Below are positions 26,995 through 36,452 of a stretch of DNA of 64,000 bases, piece after piece. The translations under genes were made by a program, and so were the position numbers. The DNA is from Rhodothermia bacterium (GTDB taxonomy: Bacteria; Bacteroidota; Rhodothermia; Balneolales; Balneolaceae), in the NCBI GenBank assembly GCA_030427885.1, contig JAUICM010000001.1, forward strand, positions 434,001-498,000, read 5' to 3'. Each line of letters begins with the position of its first letter. The stretch's first letter is position 1. The notes beneath the pieces are model-generated. The model made no database searches. It worked only from the letters and a program-made list of their open reading frames with translations, and had not been told where the DNA came from.

Positions 26995-28284
26995 ATGCGA
27001 TTTACCAAGACACTTAAATTGTTAACGTTTGCTTTAGGAATTGCCTTTCTAGGCGTGAACTGTTCATCCAGTAATGACAGTGGAGAATCTGCAATGATCT
27101 CCGGTCGTGTGGATTCAGGTTCACAATCAAAAGTGGTTTCAAATGAAGCAACCGTAGTTTCAGCAGGATATATTAATTCTTCAGGTCAGATCAAGACTAT
27201 TGAAGGTACAGAAACAGAATTGAACAGCAGTGGCAGATATAACCTGGCATTTGATGCAGAGGCATATCAGAACATTGTTGTAGTAGCAAAATCAGGTTCT
27301 CAGACATGGACAGGATATGTTGAAGGATCGGTTGAGAATGGTAGTGAGTATACCATTAAGCCTATCGACGTTGAGTCCAGTGCAGAGACCATGGTTTATT
27401 CAGAATTGATCGCTGATGGAAATGCCGAAATGGTACATAAATCAGAGGTTGAAGCAGTTATAACTGCAAACAATGCCTCTCAAGTACACTCAAGCACTAC
27501 AACTTCAGCAAAAATTGCCACAGCACTTTATAACTCAGCAAGAGTTAGAGCTGAATATTTCGAATCTAAATTCGAAAGCGAAGCCGATGCTAAAATGTCA
27601 ATGGCTGCATCAGCTATGATCGATGCTCAGGCAGAGCTTGAAGCAAGATTAGATGCAGCATCAGATGCAAGTGAAAAAGAAGGCGCATATACAGCGTTCT
27701 TTAATGCAATGTCATCCGTTTATTTAGATGCTGACCTGGAAGCAAAAGAATCAGCTCAACTCATTGAAATGTGGGGACGAGTATTTGCGAATAGTACAGC
27801 CACAGTATCTTCTAATGTGAAAGAAGAGATGAACACTCAGGTATCATTATTTACTGCAATTGTAGTGGATAAAGCTGTTAGAGCTGAATTGACAGCCGCT
27901 AACGCTGAGCAGTCTACCATGGACTGGGCAATTCAGGCTGGTAGCGATCTAAAAGCTTCTATAAATGCATCAGCTGGTGTGAGAAGTGAGATCGAAGCCG
28001 CTTTTGAGACTTATCATGATGATATCAAGTCCGCAATGGAAAATGATTCTAATTTCACCTCAACAGTAATTGTGTCTGTTGATACAGATATCAATTCCAG
28101 TACCGGTGCTAAATCAAGTTTTGAATCATCAATTGCAGCTACTATAAGCGCTGATCTTGTTCTTAATATCTATAATAGCTTTTACACAAGCGTGGAAAGC
28201 ACGGTAGAATCTAATAATGAGATCTCAGCTGCGGAAGTGGAAACTGTTACTGATCTGATGATCCTTATCAATACTTCTGCCTGA
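26995..28284 (+). CDS. Large Ala/Ser-rich lipoprotein, function unknown
   Basis: I do not recognise this 429-residue protein. The start at 26995 (MRFTKTLKLLTFALG) gives a clean leader with Cys at GVNCSSS, although the box is not the classic LxGC. Upstream ATG 26971 adds 8 polar residues. After about 100 residues of beta-type sequence (SGRVDSGSQ, WTGYVEGSV), the rest is predicted helical and rich in Ala, Glu, Ser and Asp with few aromatics, as in a long helical bundle or coiled coil. It is an envelope lipoprotein by inference. A strong terminator follows. Confidence 0.65.
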   Translation: MRFTKTLKLLTFALGIAFLGVNCSSSNDSGESAMISGRVDSGSQSKVVSNEATVVSAGYINSSGQIKTIEGTETELNSSGRYNLAFDAEAYQNIVVVAKSGSQTWTGYVEGSVENGSEYTIKPIDVESSAETMVYSELIADGNAEMVHKSEVEAVITANNASQVHSSTTTSAKIATALYNSARVRAEYFESKFESEADAKMSMAASAMIDAQAELEARLDAASDASEKEGAYTAFFNAMSSVYLDADLEAKESAQLIEMWGRVFANSTATVSSNVKEEMNTQVSLFTAIVVDKAVRAELTAANAEQSTMDWAIQAGSDLKASINASAGVRSEIEAAFETYHDDIKSAMENDSNFTSTVIVSVDTDINSSTGAKSSFESSIAATISADLVLNIYNSFYTSVESTVESNNEISAAEVETVTDLMILINTSA

Positions 28285-28299
28285 TTGATAAAACAGATA

Positions 28300-28337
28300 A
28301 TAAAAAAAGCCCCTCAGTTTTTGAGGGGCTTTTTTTG
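28300..28337. terminator. Bidirectional terminator between convergent genes
   Basis: AAGCCCCTCA (28307-28316) pairs with TGAGGGGCTT (28322-28331) and is flanked by an A-run on one side and a T-run on the other. It can end both the lipoprotein gene (plus) and the FKBP gene (minus). Confidence 0.92.
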
Positions 28338-28352
28338 TTCAATAACAAATGA

Positions 28353-29051
28353 TCAACGAACTTCAATAAGTTTGATCTTAAAGATAAGAGCCATATTCGG
28401 TTGTATCATTCCGCCTTGCCGCGGATTTGTTCCATAAGCCAGTTCAGTTGGCACATAGAACATATACTCACTTCCTTCTTTCATGAGTTGCAGTCCTTCG
28501 ATCCATCCGCTGATCATCCGGCCAAGCAAAAATTTGGCAGGTTCATCATTCTCATAAGTCGATTCGAATACCTTTCCACTAATAAGTGAGCCCTCATACC
28601 TTACCACAACGGAATCAGAGGGTGTAGGGGATTCTCCATTACCTTCAGTTAGAACCTTGTATTGCAGCCCTGACTCAGTAACCTGAATTCCATCGTTAGA
28701 TTTATTCTCTTCAAGAAAAGCGCGTCCTTCTTCAAGATTTTTTGACATCATTTTCTCACTTATCTCCTGGCTGAAACGACCAAAGAGTTCTCGAAGGTCT
28801 GCATCTTTTAGCTTAGAATCTTCGAGATCAAGTCCCTGGTAGAACCCGGCCAGATAGTTTTGCATCGCGACCTCAGAAAAGCCCGAATTTGATAACTGAT
28901 ATCCGTTTTGATAGCCAATGGCATAACTGACACTGTCAACCATGGTGTTAAAATCCTCTTTGGGAGGGGTAGACGTTGAATTGGTTTGGTTGCATCCAAC
29001 AACAATTAATAGTATACCGGCTAGTGGTAGTATTATTTTTTTATAAGACAT
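28353..29051 (-). CDS. FKBP-type peptidyl-prolyl isomerase lipoprotein
   Basis: This 232-residue FkpA/Mip-like foldase has lipobox IVVGC at the start. The N-terminal dimerisation region is helical (SYAIGYQNGYQLS to MMSKNLEEGRAFLEE). The FKBP domain (about 140-230) contains VVRYEGSLISGKVFEST, GWIEGLQLMKEGSEYMFYVP and LAYG. Start 29051 (MSYKKIIL) is preferred to 29102 because it opens directly into the signal sequence. It likely helps fold envelope proteins. Confidence 0.9.
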   Translation of the reverse strand: MSYKKIILPLAGILLIVVGCNQTNSTSTPPKEDFNTMVDSVSYAIGYQNGYQLSNSGFSEVAMQNYLAGFYQGLDLEDSKLKDADLRELFGRFSQEISEKMMSKNLEEGRAFLEENKSNDGIQVTESGLQYKVLTEGNGESPTPSDSVVVRYEGSLISGKVFESTYENDEPAKFLLGRMISGWIEGLQLMKEGSEYMFYVPTELAYGTNPRQGGMIQPNMALIFKIKLIEVR

Positions 29052-29174
29052 TTCCTGATGATAGTTTTTTTCAGATTTTACAATGCCTGTAAGATAGAAC
29101 AAATACTAAAGTAAAACACTTTTCAGAGTTCTGTGTATATTGATGGCTTAATTAAAAAACACACATATTAAACT

Positions 29175-30731
29175 TTGACTTTTCAAGATTTAGATTTCCA
29201 CGAATCCCTAATGAACGGGCTTCAGGACATTGGCTTTTCAGAACCAACACCCATTCAGGAAAAAAGTATTCCATTATTTTTAGAGGGAAAGGACATATTA
29301 GGTGCAGCGCAGACAGGAACAGGAAAAACGGGCGCATTTGTAATACCTATAATTGAACGGATCATTAAAAATCCTTCAGAGGGAACGAAGGCATTGATCC
29401 TGTCACCAACCCGTGAGCTTGCTCAGCAAATTGATGAGCAGATTTTTGCGTTGGGCTATCACACTGGTATTTCTTCTGCCACTATTATTGGAGGGGAGGA
29501 TTTTGCACGTCAGGCCAATGCAATTCGTGCGGGAGTGGATATAATTGTAGCAACGCCTGGTCGTCTTATAGACCAGATGAAGGTGCTGGATGTTGATTTT
29601 TCGAATATCAAATATTTTGTACTGGATGAAGCAGACCGTATGCTGGATATGGGATTTCTCCCTGACGTAAATCACATTATTGATAAACTCCCGAAAGAAC
29701 GTCAGACCTTATTGTTTTCGGCAACAATGCCTAAACAAATCCAGAAGCTTGCTCAGGAGATCCAGAAGAATCCGGTGTTAATTGAGATAGAAGTCTCTAC
29801 TCCGGCATCCAGCGTTGAACAACGTGCTTATCACATTGATGGACGTGAAAAACTTAAACTTGTCCAGGCGTTGTTAGACGATCTCACCTGGACATCGTGT
29901 ATCATATTCACAGCTACCAAAAGAGGAACCGATCAGCTGGAGCGTTTACTTCAGAAGAAAGGGATCAAAGTAGCAAGTATTCATGGTGATCGTTCTCAGG
30001 ATGAGCGCACCAAGGCACTTAATGAATTTAAAAACGGCAAAGTACCTATCATTGTAGCTACTGATGTTCTTGCAAGGGGAATCGATATTGCTGATGTTTC
30101 TCTGATCATCAACTACGACGTTCCTCAGGCTGTGGAAGACTATATTCACAGAATAGGCCGAACCGGACGCTATGATAAGTCAGGAATGGCTATCACGCTT
30201 GTGAGCAAGCAAGACCTTAAGAAATTCACTCCCATCGAATCTAAAGTAGGTAAAGCCCTCGAAATTTTTACCGGCTTCCCTGATAAGAATAACAAATCAA
30301 GATCTGAGCGTTCTGATCGATCAGATAATAATAGATCTGATTCCTCAGAAAAAAAGAAAAGTGTCACGGTTGTTAAGAAATCAGAAAAAGCAAAAGATCC
30401 GGACTTTTCTAATGCCAAGAGCATTAATGTGGAAAAAGGAGAAGGCGGAAAGCTTGTTATTGAGCTGAAGAATAAACCCAAAGAAGAAGCTAAAGAACAA
30501 AAGAAGGAAAAGAAGAAAGAGAAACCACAGAAGAAAGCTTCTAAAAAAGCACCCAAGTCAGAAAAGAAAAAATCTGATAAAAAAACATCACCGAAACCGA
30601 AAACCCAGGAGCCAAAGAAACCTCCAGTTAAGATAAAAGTGATTGAAAAAGCAGTTGAAAGAAATCAGAATAGCAGAAAACCTTCGAAGGGAATCTGGGG
30701 ATTGATCAAAAGTTTTTTTCCAAAGAGATAA
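29175..30731 (+). CDS. DEAD-box RNA helicase with Lys-rich tail
   Basis: This protein has 518 residues and starts with TTG at 29175, since TFQDLDF with its upstream aromatic residue is needed for the Q motif (EPTPIQEKS). Motif I is AQTGTGKTGA, Ia PTRELAQQ, II VLDEADRML, III SATMP, V DVLARGID and VI HRIGRTGR. After about residue 375 comes a low-complexity basic tail of Lys/Ser/Glu/Pro, as in RhlE-type helicases. It unwinds RNA in ribosome assembly or mRNA decay. Which paralogue it is cannot be said. Confidence 0.94.
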   Translation: MTFQDLDFHESLMNGLQDIGFSEPTPIQEKSIPLFLEGKDILGAAQTGTGKTGAFVIPIIERIIKNPSEGTKALILSPTRELAQQIDEQIFALGYHTGISSATIIGGEDFARQANAIRAGVDIIVATPGRLIDQMKVLDVDFSNIKYFVLDEADRMLDMGFLPDVNHIIDKLPKERQTLLFSATMPKQIQKLAQEIQKNPVLIEIEVSTPASSVEQRAYHIDGREKLKLVQALLDDLTWTSCIIFTATKRGTDQLERLLQKKGIKVASIHGDRSQDERTKALNEFKNGKVPIIVATDVLARGIDIADVSLIINYDVPQAVEDYIHRIGRTGRYDKSGMAITLVSKQDLKKFTPIESKVGKALEIFTGFPDKNNKSRSERSDRSDNNRSDSSEKKKSVTVVKKSEKAKDPDFSNAKSINVEKGEGGKLVIELKNKPKEEAKEQKKEKKKEKPQKKASKKAPKSEKKKSDKKTSPKPKTQEPKKPPVKIKVIEKAVERNQNSRKPSKGIWGLIKSFFPKR

Positions 30732-30795
30732 AACGAAGTTAACAGAAACTTTAATTTAGGCTCTACTCAGAAGAGTATCTTCAAAAGAAAAGCAA

Positions 30796-31968
30796 ATGAA
30801 TAAAGTACTTCCGTTGTTGATCATTGCAGCTTTGATAATTGTAAACTGCAAAGCCCAGGAATCAGAAACTATTTCGGTAAATACAAAATCAACAGTAAAA
30901 CCAGAAAAACTTCCATTGGTAAATAATGGAAAGATCAAAAATGTGATACTTATGATCGGAGATGGTACCGGTCTGGCACAATTGAGTTCTGGCCAGCTGA
31001 ATGTGGTTGGGAAGGAGGGACTTCTTCACTTACAGACTCTCCCGGTAACAGGTTTGGTAAAAACTTATTCAGCTGACAATCTCATAACTGATTCTGCTTC
31101 TGGTGCAACCGCTTATTCCTGTGGTGTAAAAACTGATAATGGAATGATCGGCCAGTTACCTGACGGAAAAGCATGCAAAACACTGTTGGAACTGGCTGAA
31201 GCCAAAGGACTTAGCACGGGTTTAGTCTCAACTTCAGGAGTGACTCATGCTACCCCGGCTAGTTTCGGCGCTCATGTTCCTTCAAGAAGTATGCAGGCTG
31301 AGATAGCAGCTCAGTTTCTCAATACCGGTTCTGAAGTGATTTTGGGTGGAGGACAGGAATATTTCATCCCACATGGACAACAAGGAAGTAGACGAACCGA
31401 CGACCGGAATATAATTTCTGAATTCGAGGCTCTTGGATATGAGTATATCTCAACTGCTGAGCAATTGGGTTCTGTATCTTCTGATAAACTACTTGGATTA
31501 TTTTCAATTTCAGGAATGCCGAGTGAAGGCAGAAGTCCCACCTTAGCTCAAATGTCGAAGAAGGCGATCGATATCCTAAGTAAAGATCAAGATGGTTTTT
31601 TCCTCATGATAGAAGCTTCTCAGATCGATTGGGGTGGGCATGACAATGATGCTCAGTATGTGCTCAGAGAAGTGAAGGACTATGATGATGCTGTGAAAGA
31701 GGTAATTGATTTTGCAGTGGAAGATGGGGAAACATTAGTGGTCCTGACCGCAGATCACGAGACCGGAGGGATGACAATGCAGTATTCTGAATCGGATGAA
31801 GAACTTACAATTGTCTGGACTACCGGAAGCCATACCGGAATTCCTATCCCGATGATGGCGTATGGTCCGCATGCGATCGAATTTTCCGGATGGTGGGAAA
31901 ATACAGAAGTAGGGATCAAGATAGCCCGACTATTAGGCTTGAAAGATTTCCCGGTTATTATCGAATAA
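30796..31968 (+). CDS. Alkaline phosphatase (PhoA family), secreted
   Basis: This protein has 390 residues with an N-terminal leader ending near IVNCKAQ. The metal-binding MIGDGTG opens the fold, the phosphorylated Ser lies in ITDSASGATAYSCG, and ligands recur in EASQIDWGGHDND, TADHETGG and a late His in TTGSHTGIPIP. It hydrolyses phosphomonoesters in the periplasm or at the surface. It converges with, and overlaps by 11 bases, the propeller gene on the other strand. Confidence 0.92.
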   Translation: MNKVLPLLIIAALIIVNCKAQESETISVNTKSTVKPEKLPLVNNGKIKNVILMIGDGTGLAQLSSGQLNVVGKEGLLHLQTLPVTGLVKTYSADNLITDSASGATAYSCGVKTDNGMIGQLPDGKACKTLLELAEAKGLSTGLVSTSGVTHATPASFGAHVPSRSMQAEIAAQFLNTGSEVILGGGQEYFIPHGQQGSRRTDDRNIISEFEALGYEYISTAEQLGSVSSDKLLGLFSISGMPSEGRSPTLAQMSKKAIDILSKDQDGFFLMIEASQIDWGGHDNDAQYVLREVKDYDDAVKEVIDFAVEDGETLVVLTADHETGGMTMQYSESDEELTIVWTTGSHTGIPIPMMAYGPHAIEFSGWWENTEVGIKIARLLGLKDFPVIIE

Positions 31969-33169
31969 TAGCTGTTTTAATTTGTTTCGAGTTATCGGTG
32001 AGGTGTGTCCATGAGATCATCAACTCACCGTTTTCTGTGTTTGAGATCTGAGGAAAACCTGTACCTCTGGATGGATTGATACCGGGAATAGAATGTGACT
32101 CCAGAATTGCGCCATCTGCATTAACGAGTTTAAGTTGAAGCTCCGCAGTATCATCTCCTGAACGTCTGATCCAGCTCACCCAGGCTTCGCCTTCAGAGAT
32201 CATCTCAAGGTCAATTCTGCCAATAGGGTTTTCGGAATCAAGAGTGAACGGTGTTGTGAAGTGTTCACCATCATCGTTAGAAAATGAGATCTTTATGGCT
32301 GAATGTTCACCTTCTTTGGTAAACCATGCTACAGCAATATTTTTATTTAACGCATCAACGGCAGGTCCGTTAACAGGGCACGCCGCTATCATCCAGTTAT
32401 CTGATGCAATGGGGTTAGGTTTGCTCCATACTCCGTCAACCTGTTTAACAAAATAGGTATCACGGATCTCATCACTGGTTCTGTTACGATACACAGCGAT
32501 CAAACCGGAACTGGTTTTTGCCAATGAAGTATTACAACAATCACACACAGAAGGGTCTATTTCGTCTTCTGAGAGTATTGAACCAGAAGTGCTAACCAAG
32601 GCTCCTCTTAAGGACATTGCGTTACTCAGGGGATCTTTCGAAGTGTTATCCTGTCCATGACCGGTAGTGTTGCGTCCATCAAGCCAGATTGCATAAAAGG
32701 TAGTGTCCGACATTGGGATCATACTAACAAAACCATGTTCCGAAGCTGTTCCATCTGAATGAGGGATTACCGGAGTATTGAACTTATCCTCACTGAACCC
32801 TGCCAGTTCAACATTATAAGAATATTTGTTACCCGGCATTTTGCTTAGCCAGTGGGCAGCAATGAGAGAGCCATTGTGAGATATCAGTGATGGGAAATCG
32901 GCCCAGTTAACAAACCATTCTGATGAGCTTGCAACAAGTTCGGGTTCACTCCATGTATTATTTTCGAAAATGGAATAGAGTAATTGAGCATCATCTTCAG
33001 ACTGATCAACCCAACTCATAAATAACTTTCCGGTATTATCAGTATAAAGTCTGGAAAGGGATGTATTATCCGTGGTTGGGTTTTCAATTTCGGTTACATA
33101 AAGAGGTTTATCGCAATTGATACATGCAAAAAGAATGAACAAAAGGCTAAGTAGAAATTGGTTCCGCAT
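31958..33169 (-). CDS. Sialidase-like beta-propeller lipoprotein
   Basis: This 403-residue protein has a leader FILFACINC, with the lipobox probably ending at the first Cys (LFAC). The body shows repeated blades with Trp-Ser-x-Pro turns (NNTWSEPELV, DGVWSKPNPI) and strands such as AWVSWIRRSGDD and LMISWTHLTD, the BNR/sialidase-like propeller style. A Cys cluster (CDCCNT) is unusual. Catalytic sialidase residues are not evident, so a binding or structural role is as likely as hydrolysis. Confidence 0.68.
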   Translation of the reverse strand: MRNQFLLSLLFILFACINCDKPLYVTEIENPTTDNTSLSRLYTDNTGKLFMSWVDQSEDDAQLLYSIFENNTWSEPELVASSSEWFVNWADFPSLISHNGSLIAAHWLSKMPGNKYSYNVELAGFSEDKFNTPVIPHSDGTASEHGFVSMIPMSDTTFYAIWLDGRNTTGHGQDNTSKDPLSNAMSLRGALVSTSGSILSEDEIDPSVCDCCNTSLAKTSSGLIAVYRNRTSDEIRDTYFVKQVDGVWSKPNPIASDNWMIAACPVNGPAVDALNKNIAVAWFTKEGEHSAIKISFSNDDGEHFTTPFTLDSENPIGRIDLEMISEGEAWVSWIRRSGDDTAELQLKLVNADGAILESHSIPGINPSRGTGFPQISNTENGELMISWTHLTDNSKQIKTAIIR

Positions 33170-33548
33170 TCGAATGTTTATTGGTTAAGTATGCAAGATA
33201 AATACCTGTGAGAGAACATAAGGGTATCGTTAGCAGGTACCAAAGTGGTTCAGTGCTGATTGTTTGTAAAATTTCGTTTGCTCTCCATAATAGGAATACA
33301 ATACCCAGAGCAATCAGATGTTTCCCGGGAGAGAATCCGCAGATCGTGACCGTCAGCATTCCACTAAGCCAGGCAATGATTATTACACTGATATAGATAA
33401 CAATGATCCAACTGGGTGAGGGAAGATTTGTTATTCCCCAAAACACAAAATCGGATTTATTATAAAACAAAATTATTATCCTGATGAAGCCCTCTAGAAA
33501 AAGACTAAATAAAAAAGTACCGGATATGGTTAGGATGCTTTTTGTCAA
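33147..33548 (-). CDS. Small four-helix membrane protein, unknown
   Basis: This 133-residue protein has four clear hydrophobic helices: ILTISGTFLFSLFLEGFI, WIIVIYISVIIIAWLSG, LIALGIVFLLW and LWYLLTIPLCSLTGIYLAYL. No family is recognised. Its 3' end overlaps the start of the propeller lipoprotein by 23 bases, so the two are probably translated from one message. Confidence 0.65.
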   Translation of the reverse strand: MTKSILTISGTFLFSLFLEGFIRIIILFYNKSDFVFWGITNLPSPSWIIVIYISVIIIAWLSGMLTVTICGFSPGKHLIALGIVFLLWRANEILQTISTEPLWYLLTIPLCSLTGIYLAYLTNKHSNAEPIST

Positions 33549-33661
33549 AATGGTTAGTGCCTGGAATTAAGTTAATAAAGTGTTCAAAATTACAAGATTT
33601 GAGATGAATTGTGTGGGATAAGTTTCTACCTTTATCGATCAACCAAAACGAGTTTGTATCA

Positions 33662-34153
33662 ATGAAAAAATTATTCTTAATAGCAGTATCTGTACTATTT
33701 ACCACGTCATTATTGGCTCAGGATGCAGAAGTGATCCGCTTATCTGATCCGGTTCAGGAAACAGAACAATTTGAAGTATTTGGAGCAGAACTGAATTATG
33801 AGTCCCTAAGCCCTGCAACATTATCAGATATCATAGAATCTGAGAGCGAAAATACCGTTGTTACCTTAAAAGCATCTGTTGCTGAAGTTTGCTCAAAGAA
33901 AGGATGTTTCTTTATTGCCGAAGATGGTGATTACCAGGCAAGGATCACTTTCAAAGACTATGGATTCTTCATTCCTACCGATTCAAAAGGAAAGGAAGTG
34001 ATTTTTGTTGGAGATTTTACTGTTAAAACACTGAGTGAAGAAAAGGCTAAACATTATGCTGAAGATGCTGGTAAAGATCCTGAAACCGTGAAAGGTTCTC
34101 AAAAAGAATATTCTGTGGTTGCTACCAGTGTAATCGTACCAAAAACAAAATAA
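33662..34153 (+). CDS. DUF4920-like periplasmic protein
   Basis: This 163-residue protein has start ATG 33662 (MKKLFLIAVSV) opening a signal peptide cut near LLAQD. An in-frame ATG at 33611 would bury it behind 17 residues. The core FGAELNYES, VVTLKASVAEVCSKKGCFFI, ITFKDYGFFIP and GKEVIFVGDFTVKTLS matches the pattern I know as DUF4920: a small beta barrel with a Cys-x4-Cys pair that could bind metal. Function is unknown. It precedes the HExxH gene by 17 bases. Confidence 0.78.
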   Translation: MKKLFLIAVSVLFTTSLLAQDAEVIRLSDPVQETEQFEVFGAELNYESLSPATLSDIIESESENTVVTLKASVAEVCSKKGCFFIAEDGDYQARITFKDYGFFIPTDSKGKEVIFVGDFTVKTLSEEKAKHYAEDAGKDPETVKGSQKEYSVVATSVIVPKTK

Positions 34154-34170
34154 TAGTTAACTGATCATTA

Positions 34171-34662
34171 ATGCACGAAAACGATTTATTAAGTCCCGAA
34201 CCAACTACTTCATCAGAGAAACAATTAATGGAATCGCCCGAAATAGAGGCGATCGCCAAAAAAGTGATAGAGACTTACAAGCTGGAATTTGGTCCGGCTG
34301 AAGTCGGATATTTTCTGGTTTACCCACACATTTCTAAACAGAAGGCTGCCAAGTGTATGAAGGCCACCCGCGAAGTAAAATATTACTCCGGAAACGATTA
34401 CCTGATCGAGGTATCAGGCGAATTGTGGGATATGCTTGATTCAAAGACCAAAGAGATGATGATCTACCATGAGCTGTTACATCTGGATCCCACCTTCAAA
34501 TCCAAGACTCAGGAATGGAAGATGAATCTCAGGAAGCCTGATTTTGCTGATTTCTATTCTATCAACGACAAATTTGGGAATGAGTGGTACAAAACCATTC
34601 AGGCAACGGCTTCTTCGCTGTACGATCTGGATCCAAGGCAGGAGAGTAAAGTCTCTCTTTAA
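34171..34662 (+). CDS. Putative zinc metallopeptidase (phage-metallopeptidase-like)
   Basis: This protein has 163 residues and no signal peptide. The motif MIYHELLHLD is an HExxH zinc site with a following Asp. Preceding it is AEVGYFLVYP, and further on GNDYLIEVSGELWDMLD. The layout resembles a family of putative metallopeptidases common in phages. No other phage gene is near, so it is a domesticated or stand-alone copy. Substrate unknown. Confidence 0.65.
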   Translation: MHENDLLSPEPTTSSEKQLMESPEIEAIAKKVIETYKLEFGPAEVGYFLVYPHISKQKAAKCMKATREVKYYSGNDYLIEVSGELWDMLDSKTKEMMIYHELLHLDPTFKSKTQEWKMNLRKPDFADFYSINDKFGNEWYKTIQATASSLYDLDPRQESKVSL

Positions 34663-34717
34663 TGACTCATCAGTTGATTGTTGAGATGAAAATCAACCGA
34701 CATTCTTAATCTTGCCT

Positions 34718-34942
34718 CTATTTAATTTCGAAGCCTTCTTTTTCCAGGAAGGCTTTTATTTTTGGGATGTGATTTCCCTGAATCTCAATGGTTTTCCCTT
34801 TGATCGTGCCACCAGTCCCTAAGTTTTGTTTAAGTCTCTTAGTGAGGTCTTCTATGACTTGTGGATTGTGAGTGATGCCCTTTATAACTGAAACCTGTTT
34901 TCCTCTGCGCCCGCCTGTTTCTAGTGTAACTGATACTTTCAT
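34718..34942 (-). CDS. SUI1/eIF1-family translation factor (YciH-like)
   Basis: This 74-residue protein is almost only the SUI1 domain: VSVTLETGGRRGKQVSVIKG, then LTKRLKQNLGTGGTIKGKTIEIQG and an amphipathic C-terminal helix. Bacterial YciH proteins are usually about 100-110 residues, so this copy lacks the N-terminal tail. SUI1 proteins influence start-site selection; the bacterial role is uncertain. It lies 8 bases downstream of the MATE gene in the same direction. Confidence 0.85.
   Translation of the reverse strand: MKVSVTLETGGRRGKQVSVIKGITHNPQVIEDLTKRLKQNLGTGGTIKGKTIEIQGNHIPKIKAFLEKEGFEIK
34731..34764 (+). terminator. Terminator for the metallopeptidase gene inside the SUI1 gene
   Basis: AAGCCTTC (34731-34738) and GAAGGCTT (34748-34755) form an 8-bp stem followed by TTATTTTTG. 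It lies in the last codons of the convergent SUI1 gene, so the same bases encode its AFLEKEGFEIK tail. Confidence 0.65.
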
Positions 34943-34950
34943 TTACAGCC

Positions 34951-36354
34951 TTATACTTTAATCTGTTTCCATTTTCCTTTTCTGAAAAGTACAAATCCTA
35001 TTATCCCTAATACAGTTTCAGCAATAACTATAGAATAGAACACACCGTCTTCCTTCCAACCAAGTTCAAGAGCAAGATAATATGCTAAGGGTATTTCCAG
35101 TAACCAGAAACAAAAGAAGTTGATTATAGTTGGGGTAGTGGTATCTCCGGCACCGTTGAAAGCCTGTATGATAACCATACCAAAAGCATAGGCCAGATAT
35201 CCATAACTAATGATACGTAGACATTTTGCTCCTATGGCAATGATCTCAGGATCAGCAGTAAATATGCGGACAAGGTATTCTGAGAAGGTGTAAAAGATGA
35301 TACCAACAATACCCAGGAATACCATGTTAACAATTGCTGCCATCCATGTGGATTTCTCAGCACGCTCCGGTTTTTTTGCACCAAGATTCTGCCCAACAAG
35401 TGTAGCCGCTGCATTACTCATTCCCCAAGAAGGTAGGATCGAGAAGACAAGGATCCTGATCGCTATCGTGTATCCTGCAACAGTGACGCTTCCGAATTCT
35501 GCCATAATTCGCACTAAGCCTATCCAGCTGGATGTAGCAATTATAAACTGTCCAATGCCACCAAGTGAAATTCTGATCAACTTTTTCATAACCTGCCATT
35601 GCAGGGATAGATGTTCTTTGAGTAATCTGATCCTTGTATTTCCTTTTAACAATAAATAAACCTGGAAAAGCACTCCGACACCTCGTCCGATTGAGGTTGC
35701 TACTGCTGCTCCTGTTACCCCGAGTTCCGGGAATATCCAAATTCCGAAGATAAGCAAAGGATCCAGAATCATATTTATACCATTAGCTAACCAAAGTACT
35801 CTCATTGAAATTGCCGCATCGCCAGCACCTCTGAATACAGCATTGATGACAAATAACATCATAATCACCATATTACTGCCAATCATGATGGTGGTGTAGC
35901 CATATAGATTCTGAACAATATTTGCTTCAGCTCCCATCATAGAAAGGAGTTCCGGTGCAAAGAATATTCCAATTAGCGAGATTGGGAGGGATGCTACGAA
36001 TCCAACGATAATAGCCTGAAAAGCAGATCTGCCAGCTCCATCCATATCTTTTTCACCAACTCTTCGGGATACAACAGCGGTAGTTCCCATAGCTAATCCA
36101 ATGGCGATCGCATAAACCAGTGTTATGAGGGACTCCGTAATTCCAACTGTGGCAACTGCATCAGCACCTAGTTTGGATACAAAGAAAATATCAACCACTG
36201 CGAAGATAGATTCCATGAACATCTCAAGAACCATTGGAATTGAAAGCAGCAGGATAGCTCGTCCAATTTTCCCTTCTGTAAAATCTTGCTCTGTTCCCGC
36301 TATCGATTCTTTGATGTCAATCCACAACGAGTTCGCCCTTTTATCAGGCTCCAT
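34951..36354 (-). CDS. MATE-family multidrug/cation exporter
   Basis: This 467-residue protein has about 12 membrane helices in two related halves. The N-terminal part (GKIGRAILLLSIPMVLEMFMESI, VDIFFVSKLGADAVATVGITE) and the second-half equivalent (IRISLGGIGQFIIATSSWIGL, AGYTIAIRI) are typical MATE repeats, as is NAAATLVGQNLGAKKPERAEK. It exports drugs or metabolites in exchange for Na+ or H+. The substrate cannot be read. Confidence 0.92.
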   Translation of the reverse strand: MEPDKRANSLWIDIKESIAGTEQDFTEGKIGRAILLLSIPMVLEMFMESIFAVVDIFFVSKLGADAVATVGITESLITLVYAIAIGLAMGTTAVVSRRVGEKDMDGAGRSAFQAIIVGFVASLPISLIGIFFAPELLSMMGAEANIVQNLYGYTTIMIGSNMVIMMLFVINAVFRGAGDAAISMRVLWLANGINMILDPLLIFGIWIFPELGVTGAAVATSIGRGVGVLFQVYLLLKGNTRIRLLKEHLSLQWQVMKKLIRISLGGIGQFIIATSSWIGLVRIMAEFGSVTVAGYTIAIRILVFSILPSWGMSNAAATLVGQNLGAKKPERAEKSTWMAAIVNMVFLGIVGIIFYTFSEYLVRIFTADPEIIAIGAKCLRIISYGYLAYAFGMVIIQAFNGAGDTTTPTIINFFCFWLLEIPLAYYLALELGWKEDGVFYSIVIAETVLGIIGFVLFRKGKWKQIKV

Positions 36355-36418
36355 ACCTTATACCTAAAATTTAAGAGCGTTGAAGATAGCTCTTTAAAAG
36401 GAGGGATGTACATATATA

Positions 36419-36445
36419 AAAATAAAAAAGCCACCCGAAGGTGGC
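36419..36445 (-). terminator. Terminator of the Ig-like lipoprotein gene
   Basis: GCCACC (36430-36435) and GGTGGC (36440-36445) close a CGAA tetraloop. On the minus strand a U-rich run (complement of 36419-36429) follows, just past the stop codon at 36453. Confidence 0.8.
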
Positions 36446-36452
36446 CTTTAAA

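Noticed and set aside
30170-30556. Minus-strand 128-codon ORF rich in Ser, Phe and Leu
   Set aside because: It is the complement of the Lys/Ser/Glu-rich tail of the DEAD-box helicase.
34171-34662. Phage remnant suggested by the metallopeptidase
   Set aside because: No other phage-type gene, attachment repeat or integrase is near; it stands among housekeeping genes.
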